The notes under the pieces were generated by a model that did not search any database, was not told where the DNA came from, and saw nothing but the letters and a program-made list of their open reading frames with translations. The position numbers and the translations under genes are program-made. From contig CAVDRM010000002.1 of the NCBI GenBank assembly GCA_963611355.1, positions 1-64,000 of the forward strand: 64,000 nt of DNA, read 5' to 3'. Positions within the stretch are counted from its first letter, which is position 1; each line of letters starts with the position of its first letter. The DNA comes from CAVDRM01 sp963611355 (lineage in GTDB: Bacteria; Bacillota; Clostridia; Christensenellales; Aristaeellaceae). Below are positions 1 through 9,038 of this stretch, in pieces.

Positions 1-93
1 TACTTGTATCAAAATTTGTTTGACCCGTTCGGAAAAATTCTGCATTAATCCCGATCTGTATCGAGCCCGTTTGATGTGAGTTCGGAAATTCTT

Positions 94-1455
94 TCATTCT
101 CCCTGCGCATCACGCTGCTCCGCGCTCCGCTTTATCTTTTCCATTTCTATCACGCCCTGTGCGATGCCGTCGGCGATGCGCTGCTGGTAGGGCGCGTAGG
201 AGCAAAGCAGGTCGTTGGACGGCGTGGACATAAAGCCGGCTTCAATCAAAAATGCGGGCATTTTCGCCCAGTTATTGGCGATGAACTGGTTCGAAAAACG
301 GCTGCGGCCGCCTTTTGCACCCGTGGCGCTCTTCAGCGCCTCCAGCAATACGGCATTCATGGCGCGATAGGTCTCCTCGTCTGCCGCTTCACGCGCATAG
401 GCGGAATCCTTGGGGCTGTATACATAAATGGCATCGGCGGTCTTGCTGTCGTCCAAATTCAAATGGATGCGGATGAAATAGTCCGCGTTCACCTCGTTGG
501 CATAGGCGGCGCGTTCCATGTTGGTGACGGACACCTGCTCCTCCCAACGCGTCATATGGACGCTTGCGCCCATTTCCCGCAAGGCTCGGCAGGCCTTGTA
601 TGCAATCTCCAGCACCACGACGGACTCCCTGCGGAGGGTCACGCAGCCCTGCGCCTGTCCCGCAGAGCCGCCTTTGGCCGTTTCGTTCGAGCCAGGCATT
701 TTCTGCACCCGCGCAACGGATACAGGCAGGCTTTGATGGCCGGGGTCAAGACACACGATTACGCCGGACAACGGGCCGTCCGCGTTGACGATGCCGATTT
801 CCGGCGCTTCAAATGCAAGCCTTTCCTGTGCTTCTGCCAGCTTCTTTCCCTTCTGCGTCTTCAGCGTCACCGTGACCAAATCGCCGGCGTGCGCGCAGGG
901 AAGGGAAAGCGTGCCGGAAAACACGCCATTTTCATCGGGGCGGACGGTCAGCGTCCCCTTCTGTGCGACCGTGCGGAAGGACAGAGAAACGCTGCTTCGG
1001 CCGGACGCGGTAAAGCGGTACCCCACGCCATCGGCGCCCGCCGTTAAAACAAGGTTGTCCACACGGCCGGACGCACCCTTTTCATCCTTGGGCGTTTCCT
1101 CCGCGCTCAAAGTCAGCGGAACGCGCATGGCGAACAGCTCCTTTTGATTCATGGACAGCACGGTCAGCGAGGCGCTTTTCGCGGTTTTTGTATACAAAAG
1201 CGGGATGCTGCCCGTAAACCGTCCCGTCCCCCCCTCAATGACGACCGTGCCGGATTCAGTGCCCGTCTTGTATTTCAGCGTCAGGTATCGGTAATCGGGC
1301 GCGGTAAAGGCGTAGGAAAGGCAGCCGTTCTCCGCGCTCAGCGAGGCATCGGAAAAGCCTTTGTTCTTTTTCGTGACGGTCATTTCGCCGAGCGCTGCCG
1401 AGCAGGTCAGCAGCAGCGCAAGCCATAAAATGGAAAAACGCCGAAAACTTTTCAT
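94..1455 (-). CDS. Secreted N-acetylmuramoyl-L-alanine amidase (Amidase_3)
   Basis: This is a predicted zinc amidase that cuts the bond between N-acetylmuramic acid and L-alanine in peptidoglycan, outside the membrane. Residues 1-25 form a signal peptide (hydrophobic LWLALLL, then a cleavage-like AALGE). Residues about 35-120 and 132-220 look like two related beta-rich modules. The Amidase_3 catalytic domain fills the C-terminal half: VCLDPGH supplies the first zinc histidine, IRIHLN the second, and LIEAGFMS the catalytic glutamate. I chose ATG 1455 because an AAGGAG site lies 9 nt upstream; a TTG at 1458 is the alternative. It sits 17 nt downstream of the ComF-like gene, so the two are probably co-transcribed. 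Family call is firm; the role (sporulation, division or turnover) is not visible. Confidence 0.9.
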   Translation of the reverse strand: MKSFRRFSILWLALLLTCSAALGEMTVTKKNKGFSDASLSAENGCLSYAFTAPDYRYLTLKYKTGTESGTVVIEGGTGRFTGSIPLLYTKTAKSASLTVLSMNQKELFAMRVPLTLSAEETPKDEKGASGRVDNLVLTAGADGVGYRFTASGRSSVSLSFRTVAQKGTLTVRPDENGVFSGTLSLPCAHAGDLVTVTLKTQKGKKLAEAQERLAFEAPEIGIVNADGPLSGVIVCLDPGHQSLPVSVARVQKMPGSNETAKGGSAGQAQGCVTLRRESVVVLEIAYKACRALREMGASVHMTRWEEQVSVTNMERAAYANEVNADYFIRIHLNLDDSKTADAIYVYSPKDSAYAREAADEETYRAMNAVLLEALKSATGAKGGRSRFSNQFIANNWAKMPAFLIEAGFMSTPSNDLLCSYAPYQQRIADGIAQGVIEMEKIKRSAEQRDAQGE

Positions 1456-1472
1456 CAATAAAAGCTCCTTCT

Positions 1473-2183
1473 TCAGGTCGATTTTCGAGGCTTTCTTCCT
1501 CCGCCCGGCGCGATGGCGGCGACCAGCAGGCAGACCGATTCTGCTCCCGCGTCGTGCAGCGCCTGCGCGCAGGCCAGCGCCGTTGCGCCGGAGGTGCGCA
1601 CATCATCCACCAAGAGCAGGGACTTTCCTCGCACAGAAATGTCGGGCGAAACATTGAACGCGCCGCGAATGTTCCGAAGCCGTGCATCAGGCGAAACCAG
1701 CAGGGACTGCGCCTGGGTGTCTCGGTTTCGCTGAAGGGCGGGCAGCAGCGGCCATCGGCCGTCGGCCACCAGCCGCGCCAGCAGCTCCGCCTGGTCAAAG
1801 CCGCGCTGCAGTTTCCTGTTTGGATGCAGCGGGACATAGACGATAGCGTCAAAGTCCCGTCCGGTCACGGCGCGGCGCATCCCGCCGGCAAGCAGGGCGG
1901 CGGCGCGGACGTCGCCGTGAAATTTGAAATGCAGAATCAGCCGCCGAACCAGACCGCGGTAGCGATACGGCGAAAAGGTGCGCTCGATGAAATGCGCCTT
2001 GTCCCGCGCACACACGGGGCATTCGCCGCCCGACCGAAGCGCGGACAGGCAGACAGGGCAGACGGGCGACCGCTCCCTTTGTGCGTGCAGCAGCCTGTAT
2101 GTGCAGTCCTCGCAGAGCGGAAGCTGCCGCAAAATTTCGATTTTCTTCTGACAGCCGATGCAGAATGCGTGACGCGCCAGCAG
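1473..2183 (-). CDS. ComF-family phosphoribosyltransferase-like protein
   Basis: ComF/ComFC-family protein, linked in other bacteria to DNA uptake and processing; the biochemical role is poorly defined. The N-terminus has paired cysteines of a zinc-ribbon: FCIGC, LCEDC, CPVC and a second CPVC. The C-terminal half is a type I phosphoribosyltransferase fold with the PRPP-loop signature LLLVDDVRTSGAT near residue 190. The first ATG/GTG/TTG in frame (TTG 2132) would remove the first CxxC pair. Reading upstream, the frame stays open to a CTG at 2183 with a GGGAGGGG ribosome site 6 nt before it, so I place the start there. An in-frame stop lies just upstream. The downstream neighbour is the amidase at 94-1455. 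Confidence 0.85.
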   Translation of the reverse strand: MLARHAFCIGCQKKIEILRQLPLCEDCTYRLLHAQRERSPVCPVCLSALRSGGECPVCARDKAHFIERTFSPYRYRGLVRRLILHFKFHGDVRAAALLAGGMRRAVTGRDFDAIVYVPLHPNRKLQRGFDQAELLARLVADGRWPLLPALQRNRDTQAQSLLVSPDARLRNIRGAFNVSPDISVRGKSLLLVDDVRTSGATALACAQALHDAGAESVCLLVAAIAPGGGRKPRKST

Positions 2184-2295
2184 CCTTTTCCCCTCCCGTC
2201 ACCGAACATTTCGTCAACTTTTTTCCGTTATGATGCGCGATGAATCAGCCCGCTCCGTTCTTTTTCCGTCCCGATGAAGGCCATGCCGCGATTTT

Positions 2296-2328
2296 GAAAA
2301 AGCCGCCCTGCAGCGGCAAAGCGGCTTA
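2296..2328 (-). terminator. Intrinsic terminator after the BMP-type ABC operon
   Basis: On the minus strand an AGCCGC / GCGGCT stem is followed by a run of five T. It lies between the end of the ABC permease operon (2440) and the ComF gene. Confidence 0.7.
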
Positions 2329-2439
2329 AAGTATCTGAACCGTATCAGGATAAAAAGCCCGTGTTTCTGCAGCGCCGAAGGCGAACCTGCACATCAAATG
2401 AAACGGAATTTCATGCGTTTGAAAATGCGCGGCGCATCC

Positions 2440-3360
2440 TCATCTCATGCCCTTGTCATACGGTATTCCCTCGGCCTTGGGCGCACGGGATTTCTTGCTC
2501 GTGAGCGCCAGCAGGAACATGGAAGCGATGAAGGGCATCATATTATAGATTTCCTTCGGCCACTTGAGCGCCGCCAGGAAGGAGATGGAATCAGCGATGT
2601 TGGCCAAGGACTTGAAGACCGAGAAGAACAGCGCCGCAAAGAAAATGCGGAACGGCTTCCACTGCCCGAAAATCATGACCGCCAGCGCCAGGAAGCCCAT
2701 GCCCGCGACACCGACCTCAAAGGTCCAGCTCTGCACGGCGGGGACGATGTAGGCAAAGCCGCCCAAGCCGCCCAAGAAGCCTGAAAACAGCACACCCGTA
2801 TAGCGCATTTTGTACACATTGATGCCCACGCTGCCCGCCGCCTGCGGATGCTCGCCGCAGGAGCGCAGGCGAAGGCCCAGCCGCGTCTTATACAGAATCA
2901 CATAGGCGGCAATCAGCAGCAGGATGCCCAAGAAGAAAAAGATGTTAACCGTCACGCCGCCGATATTGAAGATGAATGCCTCGTTCGGATAGCTGAGCTT
3001 CGGGCTCTGCGTCCCGTTGACGCGCTTGGCGATGACCATGGCCACGGCCGTCGCCAGAATGTTCAGCGCCGTGCCGCCGATGGTCTGGTCGGCCTTCAGG
3101 TTGATGGAAGCAAACGCAAGCAGCAGGGAATAGATTACACCCGCCAGGCCTGCGGTCAGGATGGAAACCGTCACCATCAGCGCGGGCGCGGCGTTCTGCA
3201 TGGCCGAGGCGACCAGCACGCCCGCCAGACCGCCGATGACCATGATACCCTCCAAGGCGATGTTGATGATGCCGCTGCGCTCGGAGAACATGCCGCCCAG
3301 CGCCACCAGCATCAGCACAATGCTGTACAGAAGGGTGTATTTAATAAGAAGAAGCAGCAT
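2440..3360 (-). CDS. BMP-type (nucleoside) ABC transporter permease, second subunit
   Basis: Membrane permease of the BPD_transp_2 superfamily, 306 residues, with about eight to nine hydrophobic segments. The conserved stretch GMFSERSGIINIALEGIM near the N-terminus is typical of the NupQ/YufQ-type subunit that pairs with NupP/YufP in nucleoside importers. It starts on the last base of the upstream permease stop codon (3360), which indicates translational coupling. With its partner it should form the membrane channel energised by the tandem ATPase at 4511-6070. Related operons import guanosine or other nucleosides; the substrate here is inferred from family only, and no binding protein is encoded beside it. 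Confidence 0.9.
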   Translation of the reverse strand: MLLLLIKYTLLYSIVLMLVALGGMFSERSGIINIALEGIMVIGGLAGVLVASAMQNAAPALMVTVSILTAGLAGVIYSLLLAFASINLKADQTIGGTALNILATAVAMVIAKRVNGTQSPKLSYPNEAFIFNIGGVTVNIFFFLGILLLIAAYVILYKTRLGLRLRSCGEHPQAAGSVGINVYKMRYTGVLFSGFLGGLGGFAYIVPAVQSWTFEVGVAGMGFLALAVMIFGQWKPFRIFFAALFFSVFKSLANIADSISFLAALKWPKEIYNMMPFIASMFLLALTSKKSRAPKAEGIPYDKGMR

Positions 3361-4514
3361 TATTTCTTGCCCCCTTCCGCCGAATCCTTTTTGACCAAGA
3401 GCTTGAGTACCCCGCTCTTAAAGAGCATCATGAACGCGCACAGGTAGATGATGACGCCGGAAATGACGTCCGCGATTTCCGGCGGGAAGAGGTTGGCATT
3501 CATCATGCCGCCGCCCGTAGAGATGTGCGAAATGAACAGGGCGGAGAAGATGATGCCGATGGGGTTGGACGAGGCCAGCAGCGCCACGGAGATGCCGTCA
3601 AAGCCGATGCCCGGCAGGGCGGTGGACACCAGCGGCTGCCATTCGGCCGTGCCGGAGAGGTAATACAGCCCCGCGCCCAGACCCGCCAGCGCGCCCGCAA
3701 TGGTCATGGACAGAATGATGTTCTTCTTTTCGTTGATGCCCGCGTACTTCGCCGCCGTCTTGGACAGGCCGCACGCCTTCAGCTCATAGCCGAACACCGT
3801 CTTGTTGATGACGATATACAGGATGACGGCCACGGCGATGGCGATGAAAATCGCAATGGTCGGGCGCTGGGAGTTTCTGAAATAATTCCCGATTTGGAAG
3901 TTCGGAAGCAGCGCCTGGTCGTACAGGCCCTTGAGCGCCCATGTCTTGGTGGTCTTGGCGTTGTACAGCGGGCTTGTGCCTCCGCCGTAGGCCAGGGTGT
4001 TCACCGCGTACAGCCCAATCCAGTTGAACATGATGGAGGTGATGACCTCGTTGATGTTCAGGTACGCCTTGAAGAGCCCCGGAATCGCGCCCCACACGGC
4101 GCCGAACAGCATCGCCCCCAAGAGGCAGACATACCACGGGCATTTCAGCACGATGGCGAACAAAAGCCCGCCGAACGCGCCCACGGCGTACTGTCCCGCC
4201 GCGCCGATGTTGAAAAGACCCGTCTTAAACGCAAACCCGACGGAGAGACCCGTCATGATGAGGGGGGCGGCCAGGGTGATTGCGCCGTACACGCCGCGGG
4301 GCTGCAAAAAGAAGCCGCCCATCAAAATCTGCCGGAAGCCGTCCATATAGGCGCTGGACACAACATCCCCGAAGGTGAACGGCGCGCCGCTTTGCAAAAA
4401 CGCGCTCCAGCTCAGCGCCAGCAGAATCAAAAACCCGATGCCCAGACCGATGACAATGCACAGCAGCGCGGCCAGAAGCGTGCCGAACGGCTGCAAAAAC
4501 TTTTTGTTCTTCAT
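3360..4514 (-). CDS. BMP-type (nucleoside) ABC transporter permease, first subunit
   Basis: Permease of 384 residues, NupP/YufP-like. A long N-terminal hydrophobic segment (LLAALLCIVIGLGIGFLIL) is followed by the typical ITLAAPLIMTGLSVGFAFKTGLFNIG region and about eight further membrane spans. The extra N-terminal length compared with its partner at 2440-3360 is normal for this subunit. Its start overlaps the upstream ATPase stop by 4 nt (ATGA), so all three genes form one operon read from the promoter at 6124-6152. Function is from family resemblance: import of nucleosides or related compounds. Confidence 0.9.
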   Translation of the reverse strand: MKNKKFLQPFGTLLAALLCIVIGLGIGFLILLALSWSAFLQSGAPFTFGDVVSSAYMDGFRQILMGGFFLQPRGVYGAITLAAPLIMTGLSVGFAFKTGLFNIGAAGQYAVGAFGGLLFAIVLKCPWYVCLLGAMLFGAVWGAIPGLFKAYLNINEVITSIMFNWIGLYAVNTLAYGGGTSPLYNAKTTKTWALKGLYDQALLPNFQIGNYFRNSQRPTIAIFIAIAVAVILYIVINKTVFGYELKACGLSKTAAKYAGINEKKNIILSMTIAGALAGLGAGLYYLSGTAEWQPLVSTALPGIGFDGISVALLASSNPIGIIFSALFISHISTGGGMMNANLFPPEIADVISGVIIYLCAFMMLFKSGVLKLLVKKDSAEGGKK

Positions 4515-6070
4515 TCGTCGCTCGCCTCCTCACCCTTTTTCGCATATCTGTCCTGCCGCCGCGCACCGGCCATATAAAGCCCCAGTTCCTGCACTGTGGT
4601 GGTCTTGGGGTCAAACTCGCCGACGATTTCGCCCTCATACATGACCAAGATGCGGTCGGCCAGATTCATGACCTCGTCCAGTTCCAGGGACACCAGCAGC
4701 ACCGCGTGACCCGTGTCTCTGGCGGACACAATCTGCTGATGGATAAACTCGATTGCGCCGACATCCAGACCGCGTGTGGGCTGCACGGCGACCAGCAGCG
4801 CTTTATCCCTGTCCAGCTCGCGCCCGACGATGGCCTTCTGCTGGTTGCCGCCGGACATGGAGCGGACGATGGTGTCCGGCCCCTGCCCGGAGCGCACGTC
4901 ATATTTTTGAATCAGCCCATCGGCGTAGCTGCGCACAGCCTGGCGGTTGATGAAGCCGTCATGCTGAAATTTAGGCTCAAAGTAGCGCTGAAGCACCATG
5001 TTTTCATCCAAACGGTAGTCCAGCACCAGACCGTGCTTGTGCCTGTCCTCCGGAATGTGGCTCATGCCGGCCTTCGAGCGCTCGCGGATGGTAATGCCGG
5101 TAATGTCTTTGCCGTTCAGCCGCACGCGCCCCGCGCCCGTTTTTTCAAGGCCGGTCAGCGCCTGAATCAGCTCGGTCTGCCCGTTGCCCTCGATGCCCGC
5201 CAGACAGACGACCTCACTCGCCCGCACCTCAAAGGACACGTCGTTCACGGCGTTCTTCTTTTGCAGCTTGGACGGCACGGTCAGGCCGCGCACCTCCAAA
5301 ATGACCGACCCCGGACGGCTCTCCCGCTTCTCGGTGGCGAAGGACACATCGCGCCCGACCATCATGCGGGACAATTCTTCCTTGGTGGTGTCCCTGATGT
5401 CCACCGTGCCCATGCACCTGCCCTTGCGAAGCACCGTGCAGCGGTCGGCCACCGCCATGATTTCATTGAGCTTGTGGGTGATGAAGAGGATGGACTTGCC
5501 CTCGCGGGCAAAGCCGCGCATGATGTCCATCAGCTCGTCAATCTCCTGCGGGGTCAAAACGGCAGTCGGCTCGTCCAAAATCAAAATGTCGTTGTCACGG
5601 TAGAGCATCTTCAAAATCTCGACGCGCTGCTGCATACCGACGGAGATATTCTCGATGACGGCGTCCGGGTCGACCTTCAGCCCGTAGGTCTCGCTCAGCT
5701 CCATGACCCTGCGCCGCGCTTCGGCCTTTTTGATGAAGCCCAGCTTCGTATCCTCCGCGCCCAGAATGATATTGTCCAGCACGGTGAAGACCTCCACCAG
5801 CTTAAAATGCTGGTGCACCATGCCGATGTGCAGGGCGTTGGCGTCGTTCGGGTCCTTGATGCGGACAACCTCGCCGTCCTTTTTGATGACCCCGCTGTCC
5901 GGCTGGTACAGGCCGAACAGCACGCTCATCAGCGTGGACTTGCCCGCGCCGTTCTCGCCCAGCAGCGCATGAATCTCTCCCTTGCGCAGCTGCAATGTAA
6001 TGTCGTCGTTCGCTTTGATGCCGGGGAAGGTCTTGGTGATGTTCAGCATTTCAATGACATAATCGTCCAA
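4511..6070 (-). CDS. BMP-type ABC transporter ATPase with two nucleotide-binding domains
   Basis: Tandem ABC ATPase of 519 residues like NupO/YufO, RbsA and similar proteins. The first domain has Walker A GENGAGKST, signature-like ENISVGMQQRVEILK, and Walker B LILDEPTAVLTPQE. The second domain has the usual degenerate loop GIEGNGQTE, signature MSGGNQQKAIVGRELD and LLVAVQPTRGLDVGA. The start is TTG 6070: an in-frame stop lies just upstream and AAAGGAG is 9 nt before it. It is the first gene of a three-gene operon whose promoter is visible upstream. No BmpA-type lipoprotein gene lies on either side, so the binding protein must be elsewhere or shared. Confidence 0.92.
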   Translation of the reverse strand: MDDYVIEMLNITKTFPGIKANDDITLQLRKGEIHALLGENGAGKSTLMSVLFGLYQPDSGVIKKDGEVVRIKDPNDANALHIGMVHQHFKLVEVFTVLDNIILGAEDTKLGFIKKAEARRRVMELSETYGLKVDPDAVIENISVGMQQRVEILKMLYRDNDILILDEPTAVLTPQEIDELMDIMRGFAREGKSILFITHKLNEIMAVADRCTVLRKGRCMGTVDIRDTTKEELSRMMVGRDVSFATEKRESRPGSVILEVRGLTVPSKLQKKNAVNDVSFEVRASEVVCLAGIEGNGQTELIQALTGLEKTGAGRVRLNGKDITGITIRERSKAGMSHIPEDRHKHGLVLDYRLDENMVLQRYFEPKFQHDGFINRQAVRSYADGLIQKYDVRSGQGPDTIVRSMSGGNQQKAIVGRELDRDKALLVAVQPTRGLDVGAIEFIHQQIVSARDTGHAVLLVSLELDEVMNLADRILVMYEGEIVGEFDPKTTTVQELGLYMAGARRQDRYAKKGEEASDE

Positions 6071-6123
6071 GCGTCATCGCTCCTTTGCTTTCATGTGAAC
6101 CGACTTTTATATTCAGTTATCTC

Positions 6124-6152
6124 ATTATAACTGATTAACGCGAAAAAGGCAA
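6124..6152 (-). promoter_or_regulatory. Sigma-A promoter of the BMP-type ABC operon
   Basis: Minus-strand TTGCCT (6147-6152) and TATAAT (6124-6129) are separated by 17 nt. It is divergent from the promoter at 6205-6233. Confidence 0.75.
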
Positions 6153-6204
6153 CGGGAAATGCGGGACGTTTCACGCATTCCCCCCGTTTTCTTTTCGGAA
6201 AAGA

Positions 6205-6233
6205 TTGACGATGGCACTGAAAATTTGTATAAT
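6205..6233 (+). promoter_or_regulatory. Sigma-A promoter for the small secreted protein and probably secDF
   Basis: TTGACG (6205-6210) and TATAAT (6228-6233) are separated by 17 nt, 45 nt before the small ORF at 6278. No other clear promoter is seen before secD, so it may also serve secDF. Confidence 0.8.
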
Positions 6234-6277
6234 AGCAGTTAATCTGAAAGGAAAACGGTGCGAAGGGAGGCAGGAGG

Positions 6278-6607
6278 ATGCGCGGACGGATAGCAGGGCT
6301 TTTGCTCGTCTTGGGCGTTCTCGTGCTGATGCTGAGCGCCATGACGGTCATGGGAACGGAGGAGGATGCGCCGAAGCCGGAAGCGCCGCCGTATCGTGCG
6401 GTGATCGAGGCATCGATGCCGCACGCGCAGCAGGAAGCGCCGGGCGCGCTGCGGGAGGCCTCGCGGCCGGAAGCGCTGCCGGCGGCCTGCACGCGGCTGA
6501 GCGCCCTGCATACGCCGAGCCGTGACGCCAACGGCGTGCCGGTGATTCACCGCTCCTATACCCGCGCCAATTTTTTTGCCTTTCATTTGCCGGACAGCGC
6601 CGGTTAG
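6278..6607 (+). CDS. Small membrane-anchored or secreted protein, unknown
   Basis: A 109-residue protein I do not recognise. Residues about 5-25 form one hydrophobic segment (IAGLLLVLGVLVLMLS), either a signal anchor or an uncleaved signal peptide. The rest is polar and rich in Ala, Pro and Glu, so it probably lies outside the membrane and may be unstructured; it ends in a short aromatic stretch. A strong GGAGG-type ribosome site 5 nt before ATG 6278 and a near-consensus promoter upstream support expression. It lies 87 nt before secD on the same strand. Function unknown. Confidence 0.6.
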   Translation: MRGRIAGLLLVLGVLVLMLSAMTVMGTEEDAPKPEAPPYRAVIEASMPHAQQEAPGALREASRPEALPAACTRLSALHTPSRDANGVPVIHRSYTRANFFAFHLPDSAG

Positions 6608-6694
6608 CGGCCTGTTTTCCCAATGAACAGCCGTTCAGTCAATCGTCTGCCATCAAAAATGTAAATCATGTATTGAGGAAGGAAGTTGCATTGT

Positions 6695-8038
6695 ATGTCC
6701 AAGCCTGTTAAAACGCGCAAGCACATGGGCGCAAAGAGCAAGTCGGCTATCACCTTGGCCGTGCTGCTCGTGCTGACCGTGGCGCTTGGCATCCTCTCCA
6801 CCAACGGTATGCGCTGGGGTGAGGACGGTCTCTACCGTCTCCTCCCGTGGGTTCCCGTCGATGCGGACAACTGGCCCGATTCCATCGCGCTGGGTCTTGA
6901 CCTGCGCGGCGGCGTTTACGTCGAGTATCAGGCGGCGAAGCCGGAGGAGGCCAATGACGCCACCTTCGCCGTGCTGATTGAGAATACGATGGATGTTATC
7001 CGCACCCGTCTGACCGACCAGGGCTATCCGGAATCGACCGTGACACAGCTCGGCACGGACGGCATCCGCGTGGAGATTCCCGATGTGACCGACCCCAACG
7101 CCGTTCTTGATTTAATCGGCACGCCCGCGGAGCTTGAATTCAAGTCCCCCGACGGCGAGACCTTCATGACCGGCAAGCAGGTCAAGAGCGCGGGCATCGC
7201 GCAGGAATCCTCCAGCATCAACAACTATTACGTCGTCACCTTTGAGCTGAATGAGGAAGGCACACAGCTTTTCGCGGACATGACCAGCGCCTCCGTCGGC
7301 CAGACCATCGGCATTTATCTGGACGGCAAAGAGCTGATGGCGCCGACCGTCAACGAGGCCATCACGAGCGGCAGCGGCCAGATTTCCGGCAACTTCTCCT
7401 ATGAGAGCGCCCGCACCCTGGCCATTCAGATTCAGTCCGGCGCGCTGCCCCTGACGCTGACGCAGCAGAAGGTGGACACCATCTCCGCCACGCTGGGCGT
7501 CGATGCGCTCCAGACCTCTCTGCTCGCCGCGGGCATCGGCATCCTGCTGGTCATGTTCATCATGATTTTCCGCTACCGCATGAGCGGCGTGGCCGCTTCT
7601 TGGGCGCTGGTGATTTACATCATCCTCCTGTTCTGGCTGACGGCTATGCTGCCCGGCATCCAGCTCACCCTGCCCGGCATCGCCGGCGTTATCCTCGGTA
7701 TCGGCATGGCGGTCGATGCGAACGTCGTCATCTTCGAGCGCTTCGGCGAGGAAATCAGAAAGGGACGTCCCGTGAAGCTTGCTGCCAAGGCCGGCTTTAA
7801 GAACGCCTTCTCCGCCATTCTGGATGCGAACGTCACCACCATGATTGCCGCCATCGTGCTGATGATTTTCGGCACGGGCTCTGTGCGCGGCTTTGCCAAT
7901 ATGCTGGCGATGTCCGTCGTGTGCAGCATGATTTCCGCCATTCTCGTGACCCGCGTGCTGCTGATGAACCTTATCACCCTCATGCCCGACGGCAAGCTGT
8001 TCACCCATTCCATTTCTTCTCAGAAGGAGGCGCAGTAA
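6695..8038 (+). CDS. secD: Protein translocase subunit SecD
   Basis: SecD works with SecF to drive late steps of Sec-dependent protein export using the proton or sodium gradient. There is an N-terminal membrane segment (about 19-35), the SecD hallmark GLDLRGGVYVEY near residue 70, a large extracytoplasmic region, and a C-terminal bundle of about five membrane spans containing GIGMAVDANVVIFERFGEE, the conserved RND/SecDF motif. I chose ATG 6695 (MSKPVK), with a GAGGAAGG site about 12 nt upstream, over an in-frame TTG at 6686. SecF begins 1 nt after the stop, so they are coupled. Length (447 residues) is normal for clostridial SecD. Confidence 0.96.
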   Translation: MSKPVKTRKHMGAKSKSAITLAVLLVLTVALGILSTNGMRWGEDGLYRLLPWVPVDADNWPDSIALGLDLRGGVYVEYQAAKPEEANDATFAVLIENTMDVIRTRLTDQGYPESTVTQLGTDGIRVEIPDVTDPNAVLDLIGTPAELEFKSPDGETFMTGKQVKSAGIAQESSSINNYYVVTFELNEEGTQLFADMTSASVGQTIGIYLDGKELMAPTVNEAITSGSGQISGNFSYESARTLAIQIQSGALPLTLTQQKVDTISATLGVDALQTSLLAAGIGILLVMFIMIFRYRMSGVAASWALVIYIILLFWLTAMLPGIQLTLPGIAGVILGIGMAVDANVVIFERFGEEIRKGRPVKLAAKAGFKNAFSAILDANVTTMIAAIVLMIFGTGSVRGFANMLAMSVVCSMISAILVTRVLLMNLITLMPDGKLFTHSISSQKEAQ

Positions 8039-8039
8039 G

Positions 8040-8960
8040 ATGAAATTACAGAACCGCGCCCGTATTTGCCTGACCGTTTCTCTGGGGCTGATGGCGCTTG
8101 CCCTGATTTTGTCCGTCTGCGGGCTGGGCATCAACATGGGCATTGACTTTGCCGGCGGCCTGTCCATCAAATATGAAATGGGCGCTGAATTTGCGGTGGC
8201 CGATGTGGAAACCGCGCTGAAGAACGCGGGCATCCATGAATATCAAATCGCCGCGGCCGGCGCCGCGAAGAGCGAATTGCAGCTGCGCATCAAGGCCATT
8301 GACGATGAAGAGGGCGTTGAATCCCTCCGCGCTTCTCTGGAAAGCGAGCTGTCTCAGAAGTATCCGGACATGCAGGTGAACGACGCGACCGTGTCCTATG
8401 TGGGCGGCGTGGCCAGCGGCACCCTGCTTCAGAATGCCATTTGGAGCGTTCTGGCGGCGGCGCTGTGCATGCTCATTTACATCGCCTTCCGGTTTGACTT
8501 CAACATGGGTCTGGCCGCCGTGCTGGGTCTGCTCCATGACGTGCTGATCATGCTCTCATTCATGGTGTTCGCCCGCTCCTTCGTGCAGATGAACTCCACG
8601 TTCGTAGCCGCCATGCTGACCATCGTCGGCTATTCCATCAACAACACCATCATCATCTTCGACCGCATCCGCGAGAATGTCCGCAAGCCCGCGCTGGCCG
8701 CGCTGCCGCGTGTCGAAGTGGTCGAAATGTCCGTCAAGGAGTGCTTGGGGCGCACCATCAACACCACCCTGACCACCCTTGTCACCATCCTGACTTTGTA
8801 CATCCTGGGCGTGGACAGCATCAAGGAATTTGCGCTCCCCATTATCGTAGGCATCCTCGCCGGCGCGTACAGTGCGAACCTCATCAACGGCTACCTCTGG
8901 GCGGCCCTGCCTGACCTGCACAAGGCGGGCGTCAAAAAGGCTGTCAAGGCAAAACAGTAA
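8040..8960 (+). CDS. secF: Protein translocase subunit SecF
   Basis: Partner of SecD in the SecDF export motor of the cytoplasmic membrane. It shows an N-terminal membrane segment, the SecF signature GIDFAGGLSIKY near residue 32, an extracytoplasmic loop, and a C-terminal five-helix bundle with VGYSINNTIIIFDRIREN. Length is 306 residues, usual for SecF. It follows secD with a 1-nt gap and ends just before a strong hairpin at 8971-9006, so the secDF transcript probably stops there and recJ begins a new unit. Confidence 0.96.
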   Translation: MKLQNRARICLTVSLGLMALALILSVCGLGINMGIDFAGGLSIKYEMGAEFAVADVETALKNAGIHEYQIAAAGAAKSELQLRIKAIDDEEGVESLRASLESELSQKYPDMQVNDATVSYVGGVASGTLLQNAIWSVLAAALCMLIYIAFRFDFNMGLAAVLGLLHDVLIMLSFMVFARSFVQMNSTFVAAMLTIVGYSINNTIIIFDRIRENVRKPALAALPRVEVVEMSVKECLGRTINTTLTTLVTILTLYILGVDSIKEFALPIIVGILAGAYSANLINGYLWAALPDLHKAGVKKAVKAKQ

Positions 8961-8970
8961 TTTTGTTTGG

Positions 8971-9006
8971 GAGCCTGCCGCGCTCTGCCGGCAGGCTCTC
9001 TTTCTA
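8971..9006 (+). terminator. Intrinsic terminator after secF
   Basis: A 9-bp GC-rich stem (GAGCCTGCC / GGCAGGCTC) is followed by TCTTTCT. It lies 10 nt after the secF stop codon. Confidence 0.75.
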
Positions 9007-9038
9007 TCATTTTACGCAAAGAATGAGGGGTTAAAATC

